64,000 nt of DNA from Luteimonas abyssi (lineage in GTDB: Bacteria > Pseudomonadota > Gammaproteobacteria > Xanthomonadales > Xanthomonadaceae): NCBI RefSeq assembly GCF_001482195.1, contig NZ_KQ759763.1:1-64000 (forward strand), in the 5' to 3' direction. Under the pieces are notes generated by a model. The model worked only from the letters and a program-made list of their open reading frames with translations. It did not search any database and had not been told where the DNA came from. Made by a program: the position numbers and the translations under genes. Shown in pieces: positions 16,595 through 26,413 of the stretch; within the stretch, counting starts at the first letter, position 1; the number at the start of each line of letters is the position of its first letter.

Positions 16595-18069
16595 CAACCG
16601 GCCGCGCCGAGCACGCCCGGCGCCTGGTAGATGTGCTTGAGTTCGGTGAAGTCGGCCAGCGCGTCGTAGCCGTGCAGACGGCCCAGCCCGCTCTGGCGGT
16701 AGCCGCCGGTCTCGACCTCGGGCAACAGGCGGTTGTGGGCGTTGATCCACACCGTGCCGTTGCGCAGTGCGCGCGCGACACGCTGCGCCGTGGCCCCGTC
16801 GCGCGTCCACACACTGGCCGACAGGCCGAACACCGTGTGATTGGCGCGCGCCACCGCCTCGGCTTCGTCCTCGAACGGTTCCAGCACCACGAACGGCCCG
16901 AAGATCTCGTCCTGCACGAAGTCCGCGGCGCTGTCGCGGTGATAGACCAGCGACGGCGTCAGGAACGCGCCGTCGGCCAGCGCGCCGCCGGGTACCTCGC
17001 CGCGCAGCAGCACTTCGTCCGCACTGTCGAACGCGCGGGCGATGCGCGCGGCGACCTGGTCGCGCGCGGACGTGTCGATCAGCGGCCCCATGCCCGTCGT
17101 GGGGTCGAGCCCCGGCCCCACCTTCAGCGCCTGCAGTGCCGCGGTGAGCGCCCGCTTCATCGCGTCGAGCCGGCTCGCGTGCACCAGTACGCGACGTGCG
17201 GCGGTGCATTGCTGACCGGAGATGATCGTCGCCGCGGCGGCCAGTTGCGGCGCCACCGCGTCGATGTCGGCGTCGGCGAACACCAGGCAGGCCGAGTTGC
17301 CGCCCAGCTCCAGCGACAGCTTCTTCATGCTGTCGGCGGCGTCGCGCATGATCGTCTTGCCGACTGCGGTGGAGCCGGTGAAGCAGATCGCGTCCACGTC
17401 GTGCGAGGTCGCCAGCAGCGACGCGCCGGCGTGCCCGGCCTCGGAGAACACGTTCACCGCGCCGGCCGGCAACTGCGGATGGGTCAGCAACGGGGCCAGC
17501 AGGGCGGCGTTGAACAGCGTGGTCTGCGCTGCGGGTTTGACCACCACCGTGCAGCCCGCGGCGAGCGCCGGGCCGAGCGCGCGCGCCAGCAGCACCGCCG
17601 GCGCGTTCCACGGCACGATGATGCCGGCGACGCCGGCCGGCTCGCGCAGGACCGTCGACAGCACGCCGGGCTCGGGTTCGAGGACGTGGCCGGGGATGTG
17701 GCGGGCGAGGCCGGCGTAGTACTCGATCTCGGAAATGGTGGCGGCGATCTCGCCGCGCGCCTGCGCGACGACCTTGCCGTTGTCGCGGGTGAGCAGTTCC
17801 GCCAGCGACCCGGCCTGCGCCTGCAGCGCCGCGGCCCAGTCGAGCAGGACGCGCTGGCGCAGGCGCGGCGAGGCGGCCCACAGCCCATGGTCGAACGCGC
17901 GGCGCGCAGCGGCGATGGCGGCACCGGCCTCGGTCGCGCCGCCGTCGGCGAAACGGCCCAGCACGGCGCCGGTGGCGGGATCGAGACTGGTCAGGTCGGG
18001 CGTGCCGACAGCGGCACCGTCGATCCAGTGCTGCGCGTCGTGCGGAACGGGAGAAGCGTTCACGGCCAT
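16594..18069 (-). CDS. Aldehyde dehydrogenase family protein (probable furfural/HMF dehydrogenase)
   Basis: The 491-residue NAD(P)-dependent aldehyde dehydrogenase carries FTGSTAVGKTIM for cofactor binding, LELGGNSA with the general-base Glu near residue 254, the catalytic Cys288 in GQQCTAARR, and EIFGPF near 395. It would oxidise furan aldehydes to the acids and so remove the toxic carbonyl. The ATG at 18069 is preferred over longer upstream extensions, which are arginine-rich. It forms a two-gene minus-strand operon with hmfG, and its promoter should lie in the 190 bp before the lysR stop. The exact substrate is inferred from context. Confidence 0.87.
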   Translation of the reverse strand: MAVNASPVPHDAQHWIDGAAVGTPDLTSLDPATGAVLGRFADGGATEAGAAIAAARRAFDHGLWAASPRLRQRVLLDWAAALQAQAGSLAELLTRDNGKVVAQARGEIAATISEIEYYAGLARHIPGHVLEPEPGVLSTVLREPAGVAGIIVPWNAPAVLLARALGPALAAGCTVVVKPAAQTTLFNAALLAPLLTHPQLPAGAVNVFSEAGHAGASLLATSHDVDAICFTGSTAVGKTIMRDAADSMKKLSLELGGNSACLVFADADIDAVAPQLAAAATIISGQQCTAARRVLVHASRLDAMKRALTAALQALKVGPGLDPTTGMGPLIDTSARDQVAARIARAFDSADEVLLRGEVPGGALADGAFLTPSLVYHRDSAADFVQDEIFGPFVVLEPFEDEAEAVARANHTVFGLSASVWTRDGATAQRVARALRNGTVWINAHNRLLPEVETGGYRQSGLGRLHGYDALADFTELKHIYQAPGVLGAAG

Positions 18070-18250
18070 GCGGTCCTGTGCCTGCGACGCGCTGCTCCGG
18101 AGGACGATGCGGCACGGATGCCCATCGCAGACGGCCGAGGCCGTCCGCCCGCGCCTCCCGGACCGGCGCGCCTCTTCTGCGGAGGGTCGACGGCGGCGCA
18201 CCCGCGGACGGTGCGCCCTCGACGGCACGCTAGCGCGGCCAAGGTATCAA

Positions 18251-18290
18251 GTCGAATAATCAGTCTTTATTTTTTCGATCATTGATTCTG
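18251..18290 (-). promoter_or_regulatory. AT-rich island at the lysR 3' end, candidate regulator site for the aldehyde dehydrogenase operon
   Basis: The segment GTCGAATAATCAGTCTTTAT (from 18251) is far AT-richer than its surroundings. It contains AATAA and TTATT as inverted arms 7 bp apart, and ATTATTCGA on the minus strand, which echoes ATTATTC at 3682-3688. It overlaps the last codons of the LysR gene and lies about 180-220 bp upstream of the aldehyde dehydrogenase start. A LysR-type activator site is inferred; no promoter hexamers are convincing. Confidence 0.35.
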
Positions 18291-19198
18291 ATGATCTTCG
18301 GCGCCAGCGCCTCGCGTGCGACGTTCAACGCTTCGCGCAGCCGCTCGATCAGCAGCAGTGCCGCCGGCCCGGGCGGATGCCGCGCCTGGTGCACCACCAC
18401 CAGATGGCGGGCGATGCGCGAGCGGCCGATCGCATGCGCCACCAGGCTGCCGTCGAGCAACTGCCGATGCACGGCGATGCTGGGCAGCACCGTGAACCAG
18501 TCGCTGCGCGCCACCAGGTCGGCGATGGAGTCGGTGGAGTCGAGCTCCAGGCGCGGGGCGAGGTCGGCCGCCAGGCCGGCCATGTGGCGGTCGAGCTCGG
18601 CGCGCAGGCCGTGGCGCTTGGACGGCAGCACCAGTTTCAGCTGGGCCGCGTCGGACAGCGACCGCACCGGCGGCGGCTGGTTGCCGCGCGCGGCCACCAG
18701 CACCATCTCCTCCTCCAGCAGCGGAATCGACTCCAGTCCCAGCCGCCGGGCGGGCCGGTTGATCACCGCCAGATCGAGCTTGCCGGTGTTGACCCACTCG
18801 ATGAAGGTCTGCGAATAGCCGTCGGCAATCGAGATCTCCACGTCGGGATAGTCGCGCGCGAAATCGATCAGCACGCTCGGGATCACGCTGCGGGTGACCG
18901 AGGACAGCACGCCCATGGCCACCTGCCCGGAGATCGTGCCCGACAGGTTGGCCATGTGCGCCATCGCCGCGGCGAGATCGCGCTGGATCGGCACCACCAG
19001 CCGGTGCAGCGTGCGTCCGGCCGAGGTGGGCACCATGCGTTTGGGCGTGCGCTCGAACAGCTTCTGCTCGAGCTCGCGTTCGAGCTTGGCGATCTGCATC
19101 GACAGCGCCGGCTGCACCACGTTCATGCGTTGCGCGGCACGGGTGACGCTGCCTTCCTCGTACAGGGCGAGGAAGTAATTGATCTGTCGCAGGTCCAT
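18260..19198 (-). CDS. hmfR: LysR-type transcriptional regulator of the furan cluster
   Basis: The 312-residue LTTR has an N-terminal winged HTH (MDLRQINYFLALYEEGSVTR onward, recognition segment AAQRMNVVQPALSMQIAKLE, about residues 20-40) and a C-terminal periplasmic-binding-like effector domain (about 90-300). The ATG at 19198 is favoured over one 9 codons upstream because GGAGGG sits 8 nt before it. It is divergent from the MFS gene, with a T-N11-A box between them, the classic LTTR arrangement. A furan acid or furoyl-CoA would be the natural inducer. This is inferred from context; C. basilensis also has LysR genes in its hmf loci. Confidence 0.87.
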   Translation of the reverse strand: MDLRQINYFLALYEEGSVTRAAQRMNVVQPALSMQIAKLERELEQKLFERTPKRMVPTSAGRTLHRLVVPIQRDLAAAMAHMANLSGTISGQVAMGVLSSVTRSVIPSVLIDFARDYPDVEISIADGYSQTFIEWVNTGKLDLAVINRPARRLGLESIPLLEEEMVLVAARGNQPPPVRSLSDAAQLKLVLPSKRHGLRAELDRHMAGLAADLAPRLELDSTDSIADLVARSDWFTVLPSIAVHRQLLDGSLVAHAIGRSRIARHLVVVHQARHPPGPAALLLIERLREALNVAREALAPKIIRINDRKNKD

Positions 19199-19252
19199 CG
19201 GTCGTCCCTCCACGACGCGGGTCATGCTTCATTCGATCTGATCGATCATATC

Positions 19253-19273
19253 TAAATTCATTATTTGGATTTA
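19253..19273 (+). promoter_or_regulatory. LysR-type box TAAAT-N11-ATTTA
   Basis: A perfect inverted repeat TAAAT/ATTTA separated by exactly 11 bp lies in the lysR/MFS divergent promoter, 55 bp upstream of the lysR start. It fits the general LTTR T-N11-A site and is embedded in an AT-rich stretch. Its spacer contains TCATTATT, related to ATTCATTA at 3685-3692. Confidence 0.6.
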
Positions 19274-19462
19274 TCGCGAGACTGGGGGACGCTCGGTCCA
19301 CAACGACAAGAAACACCGGGAAGTCCCCCACGCGACGCCGCGCCGCCGGCCCATCGTCGCCCTGCTTCCCGTGCACGACACCGCCGTCCGCGCGCCACGG
19401 TCCACATGCACGCCGGCCACGGTGACAACACGAACGATCATCCGTTCCCGTGGAGGGGAAAA

Positions 19463-20803
19463 ATGACCGAACCCACGCCGCCGCCGGCTGCGCCGGCGGA
19501 CGATGCCGCGCCGATTCCGCCGCGCAAGGTCCTCACCGCCGCCTTCGCCTCGACCTTCGGTTGGGCGCTGGACCTGTTCGACCTGTTCATCCTGCTGTAC
19601 GTGGCGCCGATCGTGGCGCGCCTGTTCTTTCCCTCCGATTCGCCCACGCTGTCGCTGGCGGCGGTCTACGCGTCGTTCGCGGTGGCGTTGCTGGTGCGCC
19701 CGATCGGCTCGGCGATCTTCGGCGTCTACGCCGACCGCCACGGCCGGCGCAAGGCGTTGATGGTGTCGATGGTCGGCGTCGGCCTGGCCACCGCCGCGTT
19801 CGGCGCGCTGCCGACCATCGCCCAGATCGGCGTGGTCGCACCGCTGCTGTTCCTGATCCTGCGCGTGGTGCAGGGCATCTTCGTCGGCGGCATCGTCGCC
19901 TCCACCCACACCATCGGCACCGAGTCGGTGCCGCCGCGCTACCGCGGGCTGATGTCGGGCATGGTCGGCGGCGCCGGTGCGGGCATCGGCGCGCTGCTGG
20001 CGTCGCTCGCCTACTTCGTGCTGTCGAACGTGTTCCCCGGCGAGCAGTTCGACGTCTGGGGCTGGCGCTTCATGTTCTTCTGCGGGCTCATCAGCACGGT
20101 GTTCGGGCTGGTGATGTTCAAGTATCTGGAGGAGACCCCGGTCTGGCAGAAGCTGCAGGCGGCCAAGGCCGCGGGCAAGGTGGCCCCGGTGGCGTCGCCG
20201 CTGCGCCGGCTGTTCGGCCAGGAATACCGCAAGATCATGTCGGTCAATCTGCTGATCACCTTCGGCGGCGGCGCGACGTACTACATCGCCTCCGGCTACC
20301 TGCCGACCCTGCTCAACATGGTGGCCGAGGTGCCGCACGGCGAGACCTCGAAGATCCTGATGTACGGCTCGCTGGCCACCATCGTCAGCTCGCTGTTCTT
20401 CGGCTGGCTGGCCGATGCGCTCGGCCGCAGGCCGGCGTTCGCGATCGCCGGCGTGGCCGCGTTGGTGGGTCTGCCGTCGATGTACCTGGCGATCGCCGCG
20501 ACCACGTCGCTGGTGGCGATCACCTGGCTGGCGATCGGCATCGCCCTGGTCGCCGGTGCGGTGATCGCGCCGATCCTGATCTTCCTCAACGAGCGCTTCG
20601 CCACCGAGTTGCGTGCCAGCGGCACCGGCCTGTCGTGGAACATCGGCTTCGCCCTGGGCGGCACGATGCCGACCTTCGTCTCGCTGCTCAGCGCCACGCC
20701 CGCACAGATCCCGATGGTGCTGGCCGGCTTCGGCGCCGCGCTCGCGGTGATCTACCTGATCGGCGTGCTGGTGATCCCGGAGACGCGCGGCCGCGCGCTC
20801 TGA
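19463..20803 (+). CDS. hmfT: MFS transporter (aromatic/furan acid:H+ symporter type)
   Basis: The 446-residue inner-membrane carrier has 12 predicted helices. MFS signatures include GVYADRHGRRKALM between helices 2 and 3, the R-rich loop PPRYRGLM, and PETRGR at the C terminus. It resembles the metabolite:H+ symporters found in aromatic-acid clusters and the MFS carriers of hmf clusters. The ATG at 19463 has GGAGGGG 5 nt upstream. Transcribed away from the LysR gene and followed by hmfF, it probably imports furoate or furandicarboxylate. Confidence 0.85.
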   Translation: MTEPTPPPAAPADDAAPIPPRKVLTAAFASTFGWALDLFDLFILLYVAPIVARLFFPSDSPTLSLAAVYASFAVALLVRPIGSAIFGVYADRHGRRKALMVSMVGVGLATAAFGALPTIAQIGVVAPLLFLILRVVQGIFVGGIVASTHTIGTESVPPRYRGLMSGMVGGAGAGIGALLASLAYFVLSNVFPGEQFDVWGWRFMFFCGLISTVFGLVMFKYLEETPVWQKLQAAKAAGKVAPVASPLRRLFGQEYRKIMSVNLLITFGGGATYYIASGYLPTLLNMVAEVPHGETSKILMYGSLATIVSSLFFGWLADALGRRPAFAIAGVAALVGLPSMYLAIAATTSLVAITWLAIGIALVAGAVIAPILIFLNERFATELRASGTGLSWNIGFALGGTMPTFVSLLSATPAQIPMVLAGFGAALAVIYLIGVLVIPETRGRAL

Positions 20804-20916
20804 GCCACGCCCCGCCTCGTGCGCCGGCCGCCCGTGCCGGTCGGCGCGCGCGGTCCCATCACCGAACCGCGTCCGTCCCGACGGATGCGACGCATCGCAC
20901 ACACCCCGGAGGGCCC

Positions 20917-22365
20917 ATGACCGTTTCCGAGACCACTTCCGATCCGACTGACGGCGCCACGCCGTCCGCCGGTACCCCCCATGGCCGCCGGCGCGCGCTG
21001 TCGCTGCGCGACTGGCTCGACCGCCTGGCCAATCGCGACGATGTGGCCGTGGCGCGGGAGGGCCTGGCGCTGAAGCACCAGATCGCCGCGGTCGCCAAAC
21101 GCTTGGACGGCGACAAGGCGACGTTCTTCCCGAAACCCGATGGCGCGCATGCGATCCCGGTGATCTCAGGGCTGGTCTCCGATCGTGGCTGGATGGCCGA
21201 GGCGCTGGGCGTGCCGCAGGACCAGCTGCTGGCTCACTTCCAGCGCGCCGCCGCCAACCCGATCCCGTTCAACGAAGTGACCGCGGCGCCGGCGCAAGAG
21301 GTCGTGCACACCGAGGTCGATCTGCTCGGGCAACTGCCGATCCCCACCCACAACGAGCACGACAGCGGCGCCTACATCACCGCCGGCCTGTTGATCTCGC
21401 GCAGCCCGGAAACCGGCATCCAGAACGTGGCGATCCACCGGTGCCAGATCAGCGGCAAGAACCGCATCGGCGTGCTGCTGCTGCCGCGGCATACCGACCA
21501 CTACCACCGCATGGCGGAGAAACAGGGCAAGCCGCTGGAAATGGCGATCGCCATCGGCGTCGATCCGGCCACGCTGCTGTCCTCGCAGGCGATCGTGCCT
21601 GTCGACCACGACGAACTGGAGATCGCCGGCGCCCTGCACGGCCGAGCGCTGGATGTGGTCAAGTGCACGACCAACAACGTGCGTGTCCCGGCGGATTCGG
21701 AGATCGTCATCGAAGGGCGGTTGCTGCCCGACGAGCGCGAGGAGGAAGGTCCGTTCGGCGAGTTCCCGCAGTACTACGGCGAGCGCGCGCGTCGCCACGT
21801 GATCGAGGTCGACGCGATCACCCACCGTCGCGACGCGATGTTCCACACCATCGTCGGCGGCGGTCTCGAACACCTGCTGCTGGGCGCGATCCCGCGCGAG
21901 GCGACGATCCTCAACGAGCTGCAGCGCAGCTTCCCGGGCGTGCGCGACGTGCATCTCGCGCTCGGCGGCGTGGGTCGCTACCACCTCTACGTCAAGCTGG
22001 ACAAGCGCCAGGACGGCGAGGGCAAGAACGTCATCCTCGGGGCGTTCGCCGCGCACTACGACATCAAGCACGTGGTGGTGTGCGATACGGATGTCGACAT
22101 CCACGATCCGCGGGAGGTGGAGTGGGCGGTGTCCACGCGTTTCCAGGCCGACCGCGACCTGGTGGTGATCGCGCACAGCCAGGGCTCCAAGCTCGATCCG
22201 TCCACGCGCGACGGGGTCGGCGCCAAGATGGGGCTGGACGCGACGGTCCCGCTCGACGCGCCGGAGATGAAGTACAAGCGCATCCGCATTCCCGGCGAGG
22301 AGAGCCTGGACCTGGATGCCCTGATGTCCGGCGCCAGCGACTGGCGCGCCCGGTTGAAGGCGTGA
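20917..22365 (+). CDS. hmfF: UbiD-family decarboxylase, probable 2,5-furandicarboxylate decarboxylase
   Basis: The 482-residue UbiD-fold enzyme has NVAIHRCQISGKNRIGV near residue 170, the prenyl-FMN and metal-binding region, and the EEGPFGEFPQYYG segment near 278, which carries the conserved acid residues. UbiD enzymes reversibly decarboxylate unsaturated acids using prenyl-FMN supplied by UbiX. HmfF of the known pathway converts 2,5-furandicarboxylate to 2-furoate, which enters the HmfD step. The ATG at 20917 follows GGAGGG. It is 113 bp after hmfT and only 7 bp before the porin gene, so the three probably form one transcript. Confidence 0.87.
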   Translation: MTVSETTSDPTDGATPSAGTPHGRRRALSLRDWLDRLANRDDVAVAREGLALKHQIAAVAKRLDGDKATFFPKPDGAHAIPVISGLVSDRGWMAEALGVPQDQLLAHFQRAAANPIPFNEVTAAPAQEVVHTEVDLLGQLPIPTHNEHDSGAYITAGLLISRSPETGIQNVAIHRCQISGKNRIGVLLLPRHTDHYHRMAEKQGKPLEMAIAIGVDPATLLSSQAIVPVDHDELEIAGALHGRALDVVKCTTNNVRVPADSEIVIEGRLLPDEREEEGPFGEFPQYYGERARRHVIEVDAITHRRDAMFHTIVGGGLEHLLLGAIPREATILNELQRSFPGVRDVHLALGGVGRYHLYVKLDKRQDGEGKNVILGAFAAHYDIKHVVVCDTDVDIHDPREVEWAVSTRFQADRDLVVIAHSQGSKLDPSTRDGVGAKMGLDATVPLDAPEMKYKRIRIPGEESLDLDALMSGASDWRARLKA

Positions 22366-22372
22366 TCCGGCC

Positions 22373-23905
22373 ATGACCGTCACGATCATGTCGCCGATGC
22401 CGCGCCTCGCCGTGCTGGCCCTGGGCCTGGCGTCGGCCTGTGCGTTCGCGCAGACCCCGCCGCCGGCCGGGCAGGCCCAGGCGCCTGCCACCCCGACCAC
22501 CGCGACCGAAGCGGCGGACACCGCCGTCGCCACCGCCCGCACGCCGGCACCCTCGGGCTACCCGCTCGCGGCCCAGGGCTGGGGCGGTCGGACCGGCCCC
22601 GACACCTGGATGTCGCGCTGGGTCGAGGACTGGCGGCCGCAGGCCACCGCCGGGCGCGCGCCGGAACGCTTCGACGGACTCAAGTACATCCCGCTCAACG
22701 ATGCGGGCGATGTCTATCTGACCCTGAGCACCGAACATCGCTTCCGCACCAACTATCTCGACAACCCCGGCCTGCGCGCCGGCTCGTCGCAGCAGCAGTG
22801 GATGTATCGCGGCTTCCTGGGTGCCGATCTGCATCTGGGCGAGCGCGTGCGCGCCTATGCCGAGCTCGCCCACGGCAACCTCGACGGCCGCAACACCACC
22901 CGGCCGGTGAGTCAGCACAACGATCTCACCCTGCAGCAGGCATTCGTCGACGTGACCGGACAGTGGGGCAACGCCGAGACCGGGGTCCGGATCGGTCGCC
23001 AGGATTTCAGCGACGGCCCGATCCCGCTGGTGTCGGTACGCGAGAACCCCAACATCCACTTCCGTCTCGACGGCGTGCGCGCCTGGGCGATCGCACCGAC
23101 GCGGCGGATCAATGTATTCGAGTACCGCTACGTCGACGAGCAGCCCGGCGTGTTCGGCGAGGGCACCGAGCAGCGCAAGCGGTTCCGCGGTGCGGTGGCC
23201 GGCTTCCGCCTGGACGGCGCGCTGTCGGGGCTTTATCTGGAGCCGTTCTGGTATGGCGCGCGCGACGACGACCGCCGCTGGGGGACCACGGTGGGCCGCG
23301 AGGAGCGCGATTTCCTCGGCATGCGGCTGTGGGGCACGCGCGGGGCGATGACCATGGACGCTTCGGTCGTCCACCAGAGCGGCGACTTCGACGGGCGCGA
23401 CATCCGCGCGTTCGCGGCGTTCTCCAACCTGCGCTGGGCGCTGTCGGACACGGGCATGAAGCCGGCGTTCGGCGTCCATGCCGACATCTCGTCGGGCGGC
23501 GGCGCGTACGGCGATGGCACCCTGCGCAACGCGTCGTTCCTGTTCGGTACCGTGCCGTACTTCAGCTTCGCCAGCTTCGTCGGCGGGACCAATCTGATCG
23601 ACGTCGCGCCGACTTTCCAGTTCGCGCCCACGGCCAACACCACCGTCGCGCTGGAATGGGAGTGGCTGTGGCGGCACCGTGCCGACGACGCGGTCTACAG
23701 CGGAGGCGGCACGCCCTATGCCGGAACGGAGCTGGTCGACGGCCGTCGCATCGGTCATCTGCTGCGGCTCAACAGCACCTGGCGATTGAGTCGTTACTGG
23801 TCGTTGACCGGACGCGCCGAACGGCTGTTCGCGGGGCCGGTGCTGGAAGCTGCCGGCTACGGCGATGCGACCTTCGTCGGCGCCTGGGCGACGTTCCGGT
23901 TCTGA
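22373..23905 (+). CDS. Outer-membrane beta-barrel channel, alginate-export (AlgE) family-like
   Basis: The 510-residue protein has an N-terminal signal peptide (a hydrophobic stretch ending in ASACAFAQ near residue 27) and then alternating beta-strand sequence, ending in the typical outer-membrane C-terminal phenylalanine (AWATFRF). Segments such as YLTLSTEHRFRTNYL (about 115) and ETGVRIGRQDFSDGP (about 202) resemble the alginate-export/OprD-like channel family used by many proteobacteria for small acids. It starts 7 bp after hmfF, so entry of furan acids through the outer membrane is a reasonable guess. An in-frame ATG 8 codons downstream is an alternative start. Confidence 0.8.
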   Translation: MTVTIMSPMPRLAVLALGLASACAFAQTPPPAGQAQAPATPTTATEAADTAVATARTPAPSGYPLAAQGWGGRTGPDTWMSRWVEDWRPQATAGRAPERFDGLKYIPLNDAGDVYLTLSTEHRFRTNYLDNPGLRAGSSQQQWMYRGFLGADLHLGERVRAYAELAHGNLDGRNTTRPVSQHNDLTLQQAFVDVTGQWGNAETGVRIGRQDFSDGPIPLVSVRENPNIHFRLDGVRAWAIAPTRRINVFEYRYVDEQPGVFGEGTEQRKRFRGAVAGFRLDGALSGLYLEPFWYGARDDDRRWGTTVGREERDFLGMRLWGTRGAMTMDASVVHQSGDFDGRDIRAFAAFSNLRWALSDTGMKPAFGVHADISSGGGAYGDGTLRNASFLFGTVPYFSFASFVGGTNLIDVAPTFQFAPTANTTVALEWEWLWRHRADDAVYSGGGTPYAGTELVDGRRIGHLLRLNSTWRLSRYWSLTGRAERLFAGPVLEAAGYGDATFVGAWATFRF

Positions 23906-23914
23906 CGTCGGCGG

Positions 23915-23937
23915 GCGCCCCGGTCCTTTCGGGGCGC
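23915..23937 (+). terminator. Hairpin after the porin gene
   Basis: GCGCCCC and GGGGCGC pair around a 9-nt loop, starting 9 nt past the porin stop. There is no T-run, so this is a candidate end-of-operon structure rather than a canonical intrinsic terminator. Confidence 0.35.
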
Positions 23938-23991
23938 GCCGGAGGGTGCGGGTAGAATCGACGACGCGCACCGCACGGCGAAGGAGACGTG

Positions 23992-24786
23992 GTGATCGAG
24001 GGGGTCTGGATGTTTCCGCTGGTGGGCGCGTTCGCGGGCCTGCTGGCCGGCCTGCTCGGCATCGGCGGCGGTCTCGCCCTGATCGCCGTACTGGTCTGGG
24101 TGTTGCCTGCCCACGGCATCGCTCCGGATACCGCGATGCATGTCGCGCTGGCCAGCACCATGGCCAGCATCGTGGTGACCACCGCCGCGTCGGCGTGGGC
24201 GCATCATCGCCGCGGCGGTGTGCTGTGGCCGACGGTGGCGTGGATGGTGCCGGGACTGCTGCTGGGAGCCTGGCTCGGCACGTTCCTCGCCGTACGGGTC
24301 AGCGGCGAACTGCTGCGCATGGCCGTCGCCGCCTACTGTTTCCTTTCGGCGCTGCAGCTGGGCCTGGGCCGGGCGCGCACCGCACTCGGCGCGGATGCGG
24401 TGCCGCGGGGGCCGCTGCTGTCGCTGGCTGGTGCCGGGATCGGCGCGGTGTCCTCGGTGGTGGGGATCGGCGGCGGCAGCATGACCGTGCCGCTGCTCGT
24501 CTGGCGTGGCGTCGCACCCGTGCGTGCGGTGGGGACGTCGGCCGCGGTGGGCATCTTCGTCGCCCTGGCGGCCGCGGCCGGTTTCGCGGCCCACGCGCCG
24601 CCGGAGACGGCACTCCCGCACTCGATCGGCTATGTCTATCTGCCGGCCACGTTGGGGGTGGCGGTGACCGCCGTGTTCACCGCGCCGCTGGGCACGCGCC
24701 TGGCGCACGCGATCAGCGCCGCCGTGCTGCGGCGCGCGTTCGCCGCGTTCATGCTGGTGGTGGGCACGAGCCTGTTGCTGTACTGA
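23992..24786 (+). CDS. TauE/SafE family sulfite/organosulfonate permease-like protein
   Basis: The protein is about 264 residues of mostly membrane helices with the family's duplicated glycine-rich motifs. [16 protein letters not shown] lies near residue 20 and [14 protein letters not shown] near 158. The family transports or exports sulfite, sulfoacetate and other small anions, and the substrate here is unknown. Two adjacent GTG codons (23989, 23992) can start it. The second is better spaced from AAGGAG at 23981-23986. It is the first gene after the furan island and lies 70 bp before frmR. Confidence 0.8.
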   Translation: MIEGVWMFPLVGAFAGLLAGLLGIGGGLALIAVLVWVLPAHGIAPDTAMHVALASTMASIVVTTAASAWAHHRRGGVLWPTVAWMVPGLLLGAWLGTFLAVRVSGELLRMAVAAYCFLSALQLGLGRARTALGADAVPRGPLLSLAGAGIGAVSSVVGIGGGSMTVPLLVWRGVAPVRAVGTSAAVGIFVALAAAAGFAAHAPPETALPHSIGYVYLPATLGVAVTAVFTAPLGTRLAHAISAAVLRRAFAAFMLVVGTSLLLY

Positions 24787-24827
24787 GCGGGCCGCAGGGA
24801 CTTTCGATGTCGGGCGTCTCGGCCTGT

Positions 24828-24844
24828 ATACTCGCCCCCAGTAT
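24828..24844 (+). promoter_or_regulatory. FrmR operator upstream of frmRAB
   Basis: The inverted repeat ATACT-CGCCCCC-AGTAT has a G/C tract between its arms, as in known FrmR/CsoR-family operators. It ends 12 nt before the frmR start, where bound repressor would block transcription of its own operon. Confidence 0.7.
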
Positions 24845-24856
24845 CCAGGAGGGGCC

Positions 24857-25132
24857 ATGCCGCACTCGCCGGAAGAGAAGAAGCGCGTCCTGACCCGCGT
24901 GCGCCGCGTGCGCGGGCAGATCGACGCGCTCGAGCGCGCGCTGGACGCCGGTGCGGACTGCGCACCGGTGCTGCAGCAGATCGCGGCGATCCGCGGCGCG
25001 GTCAACGGGCTGATGGCGGGCGTGCTGGAAAGCCACCTGCGCGAGGAACTCGCCCAGGCCGCGGCCACGCCCGAGCAACGGCAGGCGTCCATCGACGATG
25101 CCGTATCGCTGGTGCGCTCCTACTTGCGCTGA
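24857..25132 (+). CDS. frmR: Formaldehyde-responsive repressor FrmR
   Basis: The 91-residue all-helical DUF156 (CsoR/RcnR) protein has Pro2, Cys35 and His60 in the positions that matter in FrmR; formaldehyde is known to crosslink Pro2 and Cys35 of the E. coli protein. It lies directly upstream of frmA with a matching operator just before it. A nickel/cobalt (RcnR) or copper (CsoR) sensor is less likely given the neighbours. Confidence 0.9.
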   Translation: MPHSPEEKKRVLTRVRRVRGQIDALERALDAGADCAPVLQQIAAIRGAVNGLMAGVLESHLREELAQAAATPEQRQASIDDAVSLVRSYLR

Positions 25133-26311
<1,179 letters not shown>

Positions 26312-26413
26312 TACGCGCCGGCAGGTGCCCGGTTTCGGTCGTCGCCCGACGATCGGGGCCGCCGCGGTCTTCGCGGTCTGGGGCGTGCCTGCCGGACGAG
26401 AGGAGAGTCCCCT

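Noticed and set aside
22373-23905. Alginate secretion channel
   Set aside because: The fold resembles the alginate-export family, but no alginate biosynthesis genes are near and the gene is fused into the hmfF transcript.
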